From: Mesostigma viride
Lineage: Eukaryota; Streptophyta; Mesostigmatophyceae; Mesostigmatales; Mesostigmataceae
Reading direction: 5' to 3'
DNA: 64,000 nt
Assembly (NCBI GenBank): GCA_009746045.1
Contig: RPFO01000165.1
Location: 4,866,692 to 4,930,691 of the forward strand
A program made the translations under genes and the position numbers. The notes under the pieces were generated by a model. The model was given only the letters and a program-made list of their open reading frames with translations. It searched no databases and was not told where the DNA came from. Of this stretch, positions 1-11,200 are shown in pieces (positions within the stretch are counted from its first letter, which is position 1; each line of letters starts with the position of its first letter).

Positions 1-559
1 TGCTTCCGACCACTGACCAGCCTCCACGGCTCCACCGGCTCCCCGCCGTCATCCAGCCTGCGCGGCCCGGCAAGCCCTGCGCGACAACCGCCCCCCCGCC
101 CGCTACGCATGCCTCAAGAACTAGGAGGAGTACCACTCGGCCATCGGGCATGCAGGCAACGTAGCGGACCCGCAGGAGGACCTCCACGTCCGCGAATACT
201 TGACCCACCTCGAGGACCAGAACGGCGATTGTACGCCTGGATCCGCTTGAGCCACATCCAACGGCCAGCCGGCGGCGCACAGCCGGCGCCCGGGACGAAC
301 GTTGTCCGGCTCATGCCCCGCAGCAGCAGCTCCATGGGCCCCGCCAGCTGCGCAACGCCGCGGAACAAGAGAAACAACTCCGATTGTACGCCGTCGTAGG
401 ACCTGACCAGCTCCCACCCCGGTGATTAAACTGGGGGCTCTCACGGGGTTCCTGCTTGACGTCTGCAACCGGAACCTACTCGCCGACAAGCCGCCAATTT
501 CTGAGTGGCAACACAGCTATACCGTGATAAAATGTACAAAAACAAAGGTTCTCCCGACG
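1..559. other. G+C-rich stretch, possible 5' part of LINE remnant
   Basis: No convincing gene. The composition resembles the G+C-rich linker that precedes the reverse-transcriptase domain in the LINE copy at 59785-60772, so it may be an eroded 5' part of the LINE fragment that follows. Open frames here have no recognisable domain. Confidence 0.3.
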
Positions 560-1065
560 ACCCTGCTACAGTAACTACCGAGGAGTACGCATCCAAAGCG
601 CCGCGCTCAAACTGTTTATGCGCATGATCCTCAACCGCCTTTGTCAGTCTGCTCTCGACCGTCACCTTGGGGAAAGTGAAATGAGCTTCCGTCCTGGGCG
701 CAACACCTTCATGGGCATCGTCGTTGCGCGCCGTCTCTTTGAGGAGATTTCGCTCGATCCTGCAGCCTGCGAGTTTCCAGCCATCCTGATATTCGTCGAC
801 TTCATCAAGGCATTTGATTCTGTCCGCTAGGATGCTCTATCGGCCGTCCAGTTGCTCGCGCTCACGTACCCACCCCCCTGATTGCTGTCATCCGCAAGCA
901 GTACGAGGGGGCGACCACCTCAGTGCGCACTCAACATGGCATTACCCCGCCATGTCCACTGCAGACCGGCGTCTGGCAAGGCAACGTACCTGTTCATTAT
1001 CGTCGTGGATTATGTTATGCGTCAGGCACATGCCCGCTTTGCTAGCATCGCTTACCGCTTTGCAT
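560..1065 (+). pseudogene. LINE (non-LTR) reverse transcriptase fragment, copy A
   Basis: The frame from 618 to 830 translates to a non-LTR reverse-transcriptase core: an FRPGRNT block, then a conserved stretch ending VDFIKAFDSV, the motif that carries the first catalytic aspartate. The frame then stops at 828-830, and homology to the other two LINE copies continues out of frame to about 1065, including a block (LFIIVVDYVMRQAHAR) also present in copy B. Copies B (14105-16150) and C (59785-60772) share nucleotide similarity over the same region, for example around the motif CGCGCTGATGGTCTTCATGC. This is a dead, frame-broken fragment. The catalytic YxDD block is not visible in this copy. Confidence 0.75.
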
Positions 1066-1790
1066 AGCTACATCCACCCACCCCATTCCATGTATTCGAT
1101 CATGTCCCTGAGGACTTATGCTCAGGTGACGCAGTTCATCGATGAATTACCACACTCATTTCCCTGAGGACTTGCTCATGTGACGCAGTTACGTGTAAAA
1201 TATCTATTTAATTGATTGATTAATGCAGTCACGTGCTATTCATTATTTAATTAATCACTGACCCCCAGCCATTGTGTGGGAAAAATAAATAAGAAGGCTG
1301 AAGACTCGCCTTGTCTTGCCTTACAGCCTGCAATTTTTGCTTGAGGCCCGCATGCCCATGACATTTCGGGTCTGGAGCATGTTGGTACGGTAGTGCTGCT
1401 GCGGTGCACATGTATATACATGGTCAAGACCTGAAACGTCTGCACAGTGACCAAATCTTTCAGGTGCCCATGCCCAGGCCCTCGTTTCGGCAGCTACAGA
1501 GTGAGTCAGCAATGCAGCAACCACATAGCGGCTTGTTATGGCTTGAATCCTTCATACTTGCAGGACTGTGCTGGTTGTTCAGTCCCTCGGTTCCTTTACC
1601 CCACCTTGATTTTCCTCTTCCGGTGGTCCCATTTAGAGGGCAGCCGCCCTCAATTCGAAATGGCCACACGTCAATATCAAGGCCGCACGTCAATATATAC
1701 CAAGGAGACGTCAATATATACAGTTACTAGCGGACTGTCTCACGGAATAGTAGTCTGACAATACAGAAACAAAAAAGCAGATACAGGCTA
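1066..1790. other. Intergenic, no gene seen
   Basis: No supported gene. It contains a short duplicated motif (CCTGAGGACTT..CTCA.GTGACGCAGTT, twice around 1108-1195) and A+T-rich TTAATTGATTGATTAATG sequence. A related motif occurs in inverted orientation near 13205-13290, so this is probably part of a small dispersed repeat. Around 1668-1722 the motif ACGTCAATAT occurs three times. Confidence 0.4.
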
Positions 1791-1815
1791 GTTGGAGAGG
1801 ATGAGGAGGTCCCAG

Positions 1816-2274
1816 CTAGTTGGAGGGGAACGTGAGCAGGACCACGAGGTACGTGGTGAACACGCCAAAAATAGACATGATGACCTCCTGCGTGATCGTG
1901 ACAAACCAGGCCGAATAGCCAACGGGCGCCTCGTTGAGTCGTGCGATGAACAGCACCAGGTCCTGCTTATACTCGGCAGACGCCCCATACTGGCGCTGCA
2001 CGTCGAGGTCAAGCAGCGAGAGCAGGATCGTTCGACTCGACACGTTGACGTCCCAGGCAAACTTGACAGGGACGAGCAGGTGCAGCCAGCCGGTCACCTT
2101 CCAGAAGCAGAGGATGGCGATGGTGAGGCTGTCGTTCCCGCGCACGACGGCGAGCATGTAGGTGATGATGATGAGGAGGGGGATGTCGGTGCAGAAGATG
2201 AGCAGCAGCCAGGGGCAGAAGATGGAGTTGCCGGCCTTGACCGAGCGGGTGATAAGGTCGTGCCGCGTTTGGAC
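1816..2274 (-). CDS. GRL-like gene, exon 7 (C-terminal three membrane segments)
   Basis: Acceptor ACCTTTCCAG, stop codon at 1816-1818. It encodes 152 residues with three hydrophobic segments (around PWLLLIFCTDIPLLIIITYM, LTIAILCFWKVTGW and IFGVFTTYLVVLLTF). The order and spacing match TM5-TM7 of gustatory-receptor-type proteins. Confidence 0.65.
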   Translation of the reverse strand, partial: VQTRHDLITRSVKAGNSIFCPWLLLIFCTDIPLLIIITYMLAVVRGNDSLTIAILCFWKVTGWLHLLVPVKFAWDVNVSSRTILLSLLDLDVQRQYGASAEYKQDLVLFIARLNEAPVGYSAWFVTITQEVIMSIFGVFTTYLVVLLTFPSN

Positions 2275-5200
2275 CTGGAAAGGTGCGATCGGTGTCATGG
2301 TTGTCAATGTGGGACATATGCAAGAGAAGGTAAGGTACACGTTCAACCAAGGCCTGAGGAGGTGTTCATGCAGGACCTGGGGAGATGCGTAGTTAAGGTC
2401 ATGTACAACAGATGCGAGCCATTATACTGCAGTATAAGCAAGACAAATTTGATCAAAAGAGGGGTGGCCTGGGGGTCGGGTAGGGTGGAAAGAGAGGGAA
2501 GGATATGAGGCAGGTTGGGGGCGGGGGCGGGGTGGGGGTGGGGCTGGGGTTGGGGGAAGAGGGAGAGGGAGAGGGAGAGGGAGAGGGAGGGGGGGGAGGG
2601 GGAGGGGGAGGGGGAGGGGAGGGGGAGGGGAGGGGGAGGGGGAGGGGGAGGGGGAGGGGGAGGGGGAGGGGAGGGGAGGGGAGGGGAGGGGAGGGGGAGG
2701 GGGAGGGGGAGGGGGAGGGGGAGGGGAGGGGGAGGGGAGGGGGAGGGGAGGGGGAGGGGGAGGGGAGGGGGAGGGGGAGGGGGAGGGGGAGGGGGAGGGG
2801 GAGGGGGAGGGGAGGGGGAGGGGAGGGGGAGGGGAGGGGAGGGAGGGGGAGGGGAGGGGGAGGGGGGGGAGGGGGAGGGGAGGGGAGGGGGAGGGGAGGG
2901 GAGGGGGAGGGGGAGGGGAGGGGAGGGGGAGGGGGAGGGGGAGGGGAGGGGGGGGAGGGAGGGGAGGGGGAGGGAGGGGGAGGGGGAGGGGAGGGGAGGG
3001 GAGGGGGAGGGGGAGGGGGAGGGGGAGGGGAGGGAGGGGAGGGGGAGGGGGAGGGGGAGGGGAGGGGGAGGGGGAGGGGAGGGGAGGGGGAGGGAGGGGG
3101 AGGGGGAGGGGGAGGGGAGGGGGAGGGGGAGCTGTATATCAACCAGCCCAAAGAAGAACGTTAAGAAAAAGAGAAACCACAAACAGAAAAGAATCGAATG
3201 TATCGATACAGCGAGCGCAAAAGAGGAAGTTGCAGTTGCCAGCAGAGGTCAGTAAGAAAAGGCAAGAAATCTCTGTAGCTGACCCGTATCTGGCAAGCTT
3301 TAAGCCGTACCCAGCACCACATGGTGGCCAGCCGCACTCGCTACCCGAGTGACCAAATACCTGACACAGCCTTAACTATCATCGCTACCTTCATTCGCCA
3401 GCCTTTACACAACATCCGTATCGCAACCACCTCTGATGTTTCAGACATCAGGCAGGTACGACGTCATTAGAGCGCATGACTGCGTCGCGTGGGTCAAGCA
3501 GCCCACTCTAGGTATCGATAGAATTTGAAGTACCTCTTCTACCAGCACGCGCCCCAGCGCCGTGTGCGACGACTTCTTCTTGCGAAACGGGGAGCTCACG
3601 GAAGCTGCCGCCCGCCACGATGCCTTGGCCCCGTATGTGCGCGATATGCGATTGTAGTGCATGCTCTGGCTGGATGCCACCCAGCAGAAGAGCGCTGCCA
3701 CCAGGAGCGGTGGGGCAAGGAAGCATGACCGGGAGATCCTAATCAATTAATCCTAGAGAAGAAGATGAATCCACCCAGCGGCAGAGCGCTGCCATGAACC
3801 GTGTGATGCACAGTGGGGCAGGAATATGACCGGTATAATAGTCAATAAACATTCCAAGTATTTTCATAAATATGCTAGTCACGCGACCCAGCAGAAGAGC
3901 GTTGCGGCCATCCAGGAATTGGCATTCAGAGATGACCAGTAGGTTACTTAAAAAAACGCGATGGGCACTGGCAAGCAAAGGTTTGGCGAAGTGGGCATGC
4001 AGGCGTTACCAGGATAAAGCTACACATATCGCTAAACATATTGCATAGCATCACATAGTGCTAGATCGAGATGCAAAGGACACCAAAGAGAAAAAGAGCG
4101 TTGCTGCATGACAGTGGGTAGGGATTAAATGGTAGTGTCTCCAGAGCAATTGGCATGAAACGCACGAAAGATGCCACGTCACAGAAGAGAACCGCGGCAG
4201 CAGCACACTCAGCTACACGGAGTGACGAAGAGCTACAATGAGCTACACTGAGCTACTCTGAGCTACTCTGAGCTACTCTGAGCTACTCTGAGCTACTCTG
4301 AGCTACTCTGAGCTACTCTGAGCTACTCTGAGCTACTCTGAGCTACTCTGAGCTACTCTGAGCTACCATGTGCTGGAAAAAGATAGGGGGGGTAACCACA
4401 GGCATCACGGATCCCTGACAACATTCATATCTATTGATATAGCAGTACATTATTATTATTAGCATTTAAGGGGGTAACCACAGGCATCATGGATCCCTGA
4501 TAACATATCTACCTATTGATATAGTAGTACATTATTACTATTAGCATTTATTCTTGACGTAGATACGAAGATATCGCTACATTACTAGTGGATAAACTGC
4601 TACGAATCACTTGCTTTAGGCAAATTCTTCGATTCATCCGCTCAGCATTCAACCCTCCCCACACGCAGCACCTAAGAGACGCAGAGCCATGCCTATTCAT
4701 TCCACAAGGGCTCTGGGCATCCAGCAGCACACCACACACGCTTACTCGCTCCCCAGTGGGGAAAGAGACGCAGAGCCATGCCTATTCATTCCACAAGGGC
4801 TCTGGGCATCCAGCAGCACACCACACATGCTTACTCGCTCCCCAGTGGGGAAAGAGACGCAGAGCCGTGCCTATTCATTCCACAAGGGCTCTGGGCATCC
4901 AGCAGCACACCACACACACTTACTCGCTCCCCAGTGGGGAAAGAGACGCAGAGCCGTGCCTATTGCCACAAGGGCTCTGGGCATCCAGCAGCACACCACA
5001 CACGCTTACTCGCTCCCCAGTGGGGAAAGAGACGCAGAGCCATGCCTATTCATTCAACAAGGGCTCTGGGCATCCAGCAGCACACCACACATGCTTACTC
5101 GCTCCCCAGTGGGGAAGTCGGGCCATGAAGTCCATGCGCGTGTATCCAAGCCCTCCTCGCCATGGCCTAACTGCTTGCTCACTTGTCATTCGGACGTAAT

Positions 5201-8200
5201 TGCTTCTCCTTGCTTTCCTGTTTACCACCCACCCTTCCCCTGTCACCACCAACACTTCCCCTTCCACCACGCACCCCATAGTCACGTGCCCCGCTAACGC
5301 ACGGTACACAACCAGCCATAGCCTTAGCTTAGCCCTTGTACAGCCAGCCATGCTACGCCCTGGCTATGCTTGGCTTACTTGCCCACGCTCCTTGTTATGA
5401 TATGCTCACGCGGGTCTTATTGCACCCACAGAACTTGCCGGATCGTCTATCGTGTTTGATTGCTGCTGTGGCATGCCTGACTGGCATGAAGGAGAATTAA
5501 GGGGGTCTCTGCCCCCCTACCCCTTGTGCACATACAGGGATTAAAAGCACTCCGGTGCTCCGTGACTCCCCGACAGGAGCGCGTGTTTAATAAGTTAATT
5601 AATACGCACCCCCCTTGCTCACCCGAGGGGAATATCCACGCGGCCGTTGTGTACGCCATTGAGAATATGCAGACCGCCACGCCGAGGTTGAACGTGCCAT
5701 TGAGGGGGTATACCAACACGGACAGTGCTTGGCGCGCCGCCTCAAAGGGCCCTGCATGCACCGCAAGGGGTTGGAGCCCAGAATGACGATCATGGATCGG
5801 CATAGGGCCAACTGAAAGGTTAGGCAAGGCAGGGGGGGCCTGGGCTTGATGTCCCCACAAATCTTTCAAAGTTTCAGGTTTGGACACGAACGTTTTCACC
5901 CCGAACCTCGTCCAGTAAGTGGCTTGAGGAGACCGAAGCGGGTCTCACCCTTAAGAACGAACTTTCCTTAACATCCATATAATTATATAATGTATAGATC
6001 TGACTATGGCAACAAGGAGACCGGAGAGGGTCTCACCCTTTAACAACTAACTTTATGTAGTACTACTACCGATTCTAATGTCATTGAAGACCATTCAGTG
6101 ATGATTGGGGACCATAATCGCAATGATGTTTGGGCATTTATACCACCACTTGTTGGGGGTACTACCCCCAACCACGCACCAGTAGCCAGAGTGGACCAAA
6201 TTCGTGGGCGCAGACAGCGTGGGAGTGAGGAGTGTACGACTTCTCAAATGGATTTAATATGCAAAGCCACCAATTTGCTTGTTTGCAGAACAGGCCTATT
6301 AAGGTAAAGGGAATGCCACTGCCCATGTTGTACTATGGTATACTATATCATAGTATACTATACTGTATCTATGTTGTACTATCTATGTGCTACTATCTAT
6401 GTTGTACTATCTATGTTGTACTATCTATGTTGTACTATCTATGTGCTACTATCTATGTTGTACTATGAGATACTCATGTAGACTGGGGCACCACAACTAG
6501 GTTGACGTTTGACGGATAAACTTGGCTGTGGTGAGCGCCGCTGGGGTTGACTGATGCTGAGGTGTAAATAGGGTATAGTGACCGCTAGGGTAAACTGAGA
6601 CTAGGGTACAGTTACCGCTAGGCCATACGGGCACAAGGGCATAAGTAGGGTCAACTGACCGCTAGGGCATACTGACACTAGGGTATAGTTGACCGCTAGG
6701 GCATACTGACGCTAGCGTATAGTGACCGCTAGGCTAAACTGACGCTGGGGCACACGAACACTAGAGCACAAGTAGGGTAAACTAACCGCTAGGGTATACT
6801 AACTGCAACTAGGGTATAGTGACCGCTAGGGCATACGGACACTAGAGCACAGCGCTCAGTAGGGCATAAGGTCTCATGGATGCCACTCGAGCAAGCACAG
6901 CACTGCCACAGTTGACTCGTGATCAGTTGACTCGAGTGGTCCATTTTCCAAATCTCGGTAAAGGGCAGGATTGGGGACCTATTTCGGTCAAGTGATCCGT
7001 TCCGCATAGGAACAAAAAAGCGCACACTGACATCAAAAGCTGGCTTCTGATAACAACGGGGTCTGTTTGGGATGGATGAGTGCCGTGTGTGCCCCCACTT
7101 GAGGCCGTGCAGGTGAGGGGATTGAAATCGCCAAAGCAATGTTTGTGGATGATACAGCCAGCCATGAAGCCAATTTGGCAGCTGAGGGCTGGCATGCGAT
7201 CCTGGATGTACGCAAGGAAGAGATTTCCGAGTGAAAACACATATGCTGTCACCTGCAACACACAATAATACTTTTCCCCTCACGTCACTTGCTCTCCCAC
7301 TCCATCTCCCCCCCCCCCCCCCCGCCTTTGACACCCTCCCAAAACACCTTACAAAACCCATGCCATAACACTTGGCGTAAATAATGGCCGGAATAATACT
7401 AACTAAAACCAGTGTGAGACAGCCAAGGAAGCTATTAGCCAGGACGTGCACCGGCCATACAGTCCATCTTTGAGGTCATGGTAGATGCCATAAGGCGTAA
7501 CCCTTAAGCGATCCCCCTCTAGATCATCCCTAAGGAATCACCTCTAAAGTAATCACCCTCGTGTAATAGCAAACCTATGGAATCACCCCTCAGCAATCCC
7601 CATCATGGAGTCAACCCTAAGCGATCCCCCTCAAGCAACTAACCCTAAGCAATCAGCCCTAAGAGATCACCCCTGCAGTACCTCACCCCGCAAGAGCGTA
7701 CTGGCCACGCAAGAGAACATTCTGCGTCTCCAATCCCTATCGCACGTTAAGGAAGTAACCCCGTGAGGCAGAAATGACTTGGTCAGCCGCAGAAGCCACC
7801 AGCAACAAAGAAATCGCACCTGCCACGGCGATGCCGATGAGAACCAGATTTGCTAAATAGAGTGTCATGCCGACGGCCGCCACCGCCTGCGCCCGCCGCG
7901 TGACGCCCAGCACGTCTCTGGCTGTCGAACAAATCGGGTGCAGGAACGCGTCTAGCCGGTCCCGCACAAACAGCCGGCGGAATAACAGTTGGGCGCCGCA
8001 GGTCTGCTTATAAAGGACAACGCACGGGACCGTGTTTAATGAAATAGATAAATTATTGATCAGGGGGAAATAGATTAGTTGTGTTTATGGGTACAGAGGG
8101 ACACCGCGAACAACGTTGTAGGGTTTCGCGGCCGCCGCCGCAAGTCTGCCTTGTTTGGCATGACCCCTTGTTTCTCTTGGGGGGGAGGGGGGGAAGCACG

Positions 8201-11200
8201 ACGTAACAGGGTTTAGGGTTTAGGGTTTAGGGTTTCTGTCTTGTTTGGCACAGGGTTTAGGGTTTAGGGGTCAGGGTTTAGCTGCCGCGTTTCTGTCTCG
8301 TTTGGCACAGGGTTTAGGGTTTAGGGTTCAGGGTTTAGGGTTTCTGTCTCGTTTGGCGCAGAATTAAGGGTTCAGGGAGGGCCCTTATTTGCATCTAGCA
8401 CATAGTCAGGGAGTTGACACCGAAATAGATGTGGTGCATGGGTGACCAGGCATGGCCAAGGGGGGCGGCAGGTTAGAGATAAGCAGGTTGGTGCCAAATA
8501 TGGATGTGGGAAATGGGGAGGGGAGAGAAAGGTTGTAGGGAGGCGAAAGGGTAGGAGGGCTATCCCAAAAGTGGGTGGGAGGGCTATCCCAAAAGTGGGT
8601 GGAAGGGCTATCCCAAAAGTGGGTGGGAGGGCTATCCCAAAAGTGGGTGGGAGGGCTATCCCAAAAGTGGGTGGGAGGGCTATCCCAAAAGTGGGTGGGA
8701 GGGCTATCCAAAAAGTGGGTGGGAGGGCTATCCCGAAAGTGGGTGGGAGGGCTATCCCAAAAGTGGGTGGGAGGGCTATCCCAAAAGTGGGTGGGAGGGC
8801 TATCCCAAAAGTGGGTGGGAGGGCTATCCCAAAAGTGGGGGGCACAAGCAGGAACATTCGCACGTTTAACTAATTAGCTTAGTCGGTTGTACAAAGAGCC
8901 GCTGAACCGATTTTCTTGCAACAAGCAGGAAGCGAAGCCACACGAATGCTATTCCTGCAAAGGAATCTTGCCTGAATCCGCGCCCGCCCACCCACTGGCA
9001 GCCTTAATGCTGTAGTGGCGTACGGTACATTTTCCTCCCAACCCAAGTCAGGGTGTCACTTAGCCAGCTGGGGGTTGTCGCAGGGAGAGGTTGGATGAGG
9101 CAGGTTGCGTGTTCCTTATTCCATAAGCTACCCATGTTACTAACGGATGTTTAGTAGTATGCAGTATAACATGACATAATATTTGGAGCAGGGGGTGCGA
9201 CATTGGCCAGTAACAAGGCAAGAACCCGGATGACAGGTTCCTGACGCTCCGATGGCTCAAGAAGCGCAGGCACAATAGGATACGCTGGACTGCTGATATG
9301 ATACTATTAATATTATAAACAGCGTTGACGTTATTCATATTCATATTCATATTCATATTCATATTCATATTCATATTCATATTCATATTCATATTCATAT
9401 TCATATTCATATTCATATTCATATTCATATTCATATTCATATTCATATTCATATTCATATTCATATTCATATTCATATTCATATTCATATTCATATTCAT
9501 ATTCATATTCATATTCATATTCATATTCATATTCATATTCATATTCATATTCATATTCATATTCATATTCATATTCATATTCATATTCATATTCATATTC
9601 ATATTCATATTCATATTCATATTCATATTCATATTCATATTCATATTCATATTCATATTCATATCCATACACGTAAAGACCGACGGCTTCCTGTGGCGGA
9701 TCTCCGTACTTTTCCGGTCTTTTTCAGGGGTCCTCGTGGTCGACGCCTGTCCTTGGCGCCGTTTCCCGTTGGGCGCAAGTCGACGGACTTTGGAGATCGT
9801 ACAGGCTTCCGTGCGTGGTTGGACCGAAGACGCCGTATCTCGGGCGGCGGACAGGGCGCGTTGGTGCAGTGGGATACTATTGGCGTTCACTCGCTGGCAT
9901 CTTTAATGGCTTTTAAGTCGTCTCGCGACATTTTGACGTTAGCGACTCGAGCGAGCTTGACTGGCGCATAGTTGGTCGAACTTTCACGACTTGCCACCTG
10001 TCGCCTCATCGAAACTGGGTCGCCTACTAGACTGACGGTCGGCTTGACGGTTTTCGCCTTTTCGCGGGGGGGCGGGGGGGGACGGGGGACGGATCCGCCA
10101 GCGCATCGTGGCCGGCCCTCGCTGAGGTGGGGGGAGAGGGGGGGGCACCTCCGGGTGGGGGGGTGGGGGGGGGGGCGGGGGCTGCGGGGGACGGATCCGC
10201 CAGTGCATCATGGAGGGCCCTCGCTGAGGGGGGTGGGGGTGGTGGGGACCTCCGGGTGGGTGGGTGGGTGGGCGGGGCGGGGGATCCTGCATACTAAGGC
10301 GTCTCGCTGAGGGGGGAGGGGGGTTGCGACCTCGCCTGGGGCGGGGCGTCTCACTGAGGCGGTGAATGGCCTCCGGGTGGGTGGGAACTGGGAAGGGCGG
10401 ACCGACTGCGGTGTTTCAGGCCCACACAGCGTGTCGTTATTTGTCTCCCGACTTTTTCCTTTTTTCAGCCCCCTTCATAAGCTTTGTTGACTGGAATGGA
10501 GTTGCCATCTGTCGGCGGACGAATCGAAACTCGACTACTAGAGTTACGGTCGGCTTTGCGTCTTCTTTTGGGAGGGATGCGAAGCATCCCCCCCCCCTTA
10601 AGCTTGTTCATATTCATATTCATATTCATATTAAAGCCCCTTGCTCCCCTCCCACCCACCACCACCCACAGCAAGGACGCCCCTTGTCCCACGCCACGAC
10701 AAGGGGTTGAATTCCCTACGTCTAGCGCCCACCTGGAAGAGCCACAGCAGCTCCACGAAGATGAGCTGCCAGGGACCCCCTGCATGCCCCTTTGCAATCG
10801 CGACCACCAGGCGCATCATCCCTGAGAGGCACCACCCGGTGGCCGCCCACCCATGGACGTACACAAGGGGACCAAACTTCCGAGAGGAGCGGGTCAAGCC
10901 TGGGGGGGCCAGGGGAAGAGAGGGAAGGAAAGCCAACCGTAGAAAGCCACCAGGCAGGGAAACCCAGACAGGTCTTGATTAGTGAGCACAAAGGCAATAA
11001 GCACAGCTATAAGTGAGCACAGCTATTTGGATGCGATGGACCCCCCCCCCTTTTCCATACAAGCCCATAATAACATTCTGACACGAGAATGGTGTTGTCT
11101 AATGCTTCTGGCAGTCAAGATGGCGACCGAGAATCGCGGCTTGGGCCTGCGCATCATGGCTTGGGCCTGGCCGCAGCAAATCAGAATGTCCAGCAGATGC

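Noticed and set aside
2343-3255. Long open frames of Gly/Glu and Pro/Ser across the purine tract
   Set aside because: They exist only because the tract lacks stop codons in every frame; composition is that of the repeat, with no start context or domain.
4675-5117. CRISPR-like regular spacing
   Set aside because: Units are directly tandem with no unique spacers, and the window is eukaryotic; it is a minisatellite. The same holds for 8556-8838.
4588-5297. Repeated open frames with an IPQGLWASSSTPHT-type repeat
   Set aside because: Product of the 89-bp minisatellite read in three frames; no flanking coding signal.
8209-8345. Possible chromosome end
   Set aside because: TTTAGGG repeats are short, interrupted and embedded in a gene's intron with unique sequence on both sides.
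9060-9906. Open frames with IFIFIF, MNMNMN and YEYEYE repeats
   Set aside because: Translations of the TATTCA microsatellite in different frames.
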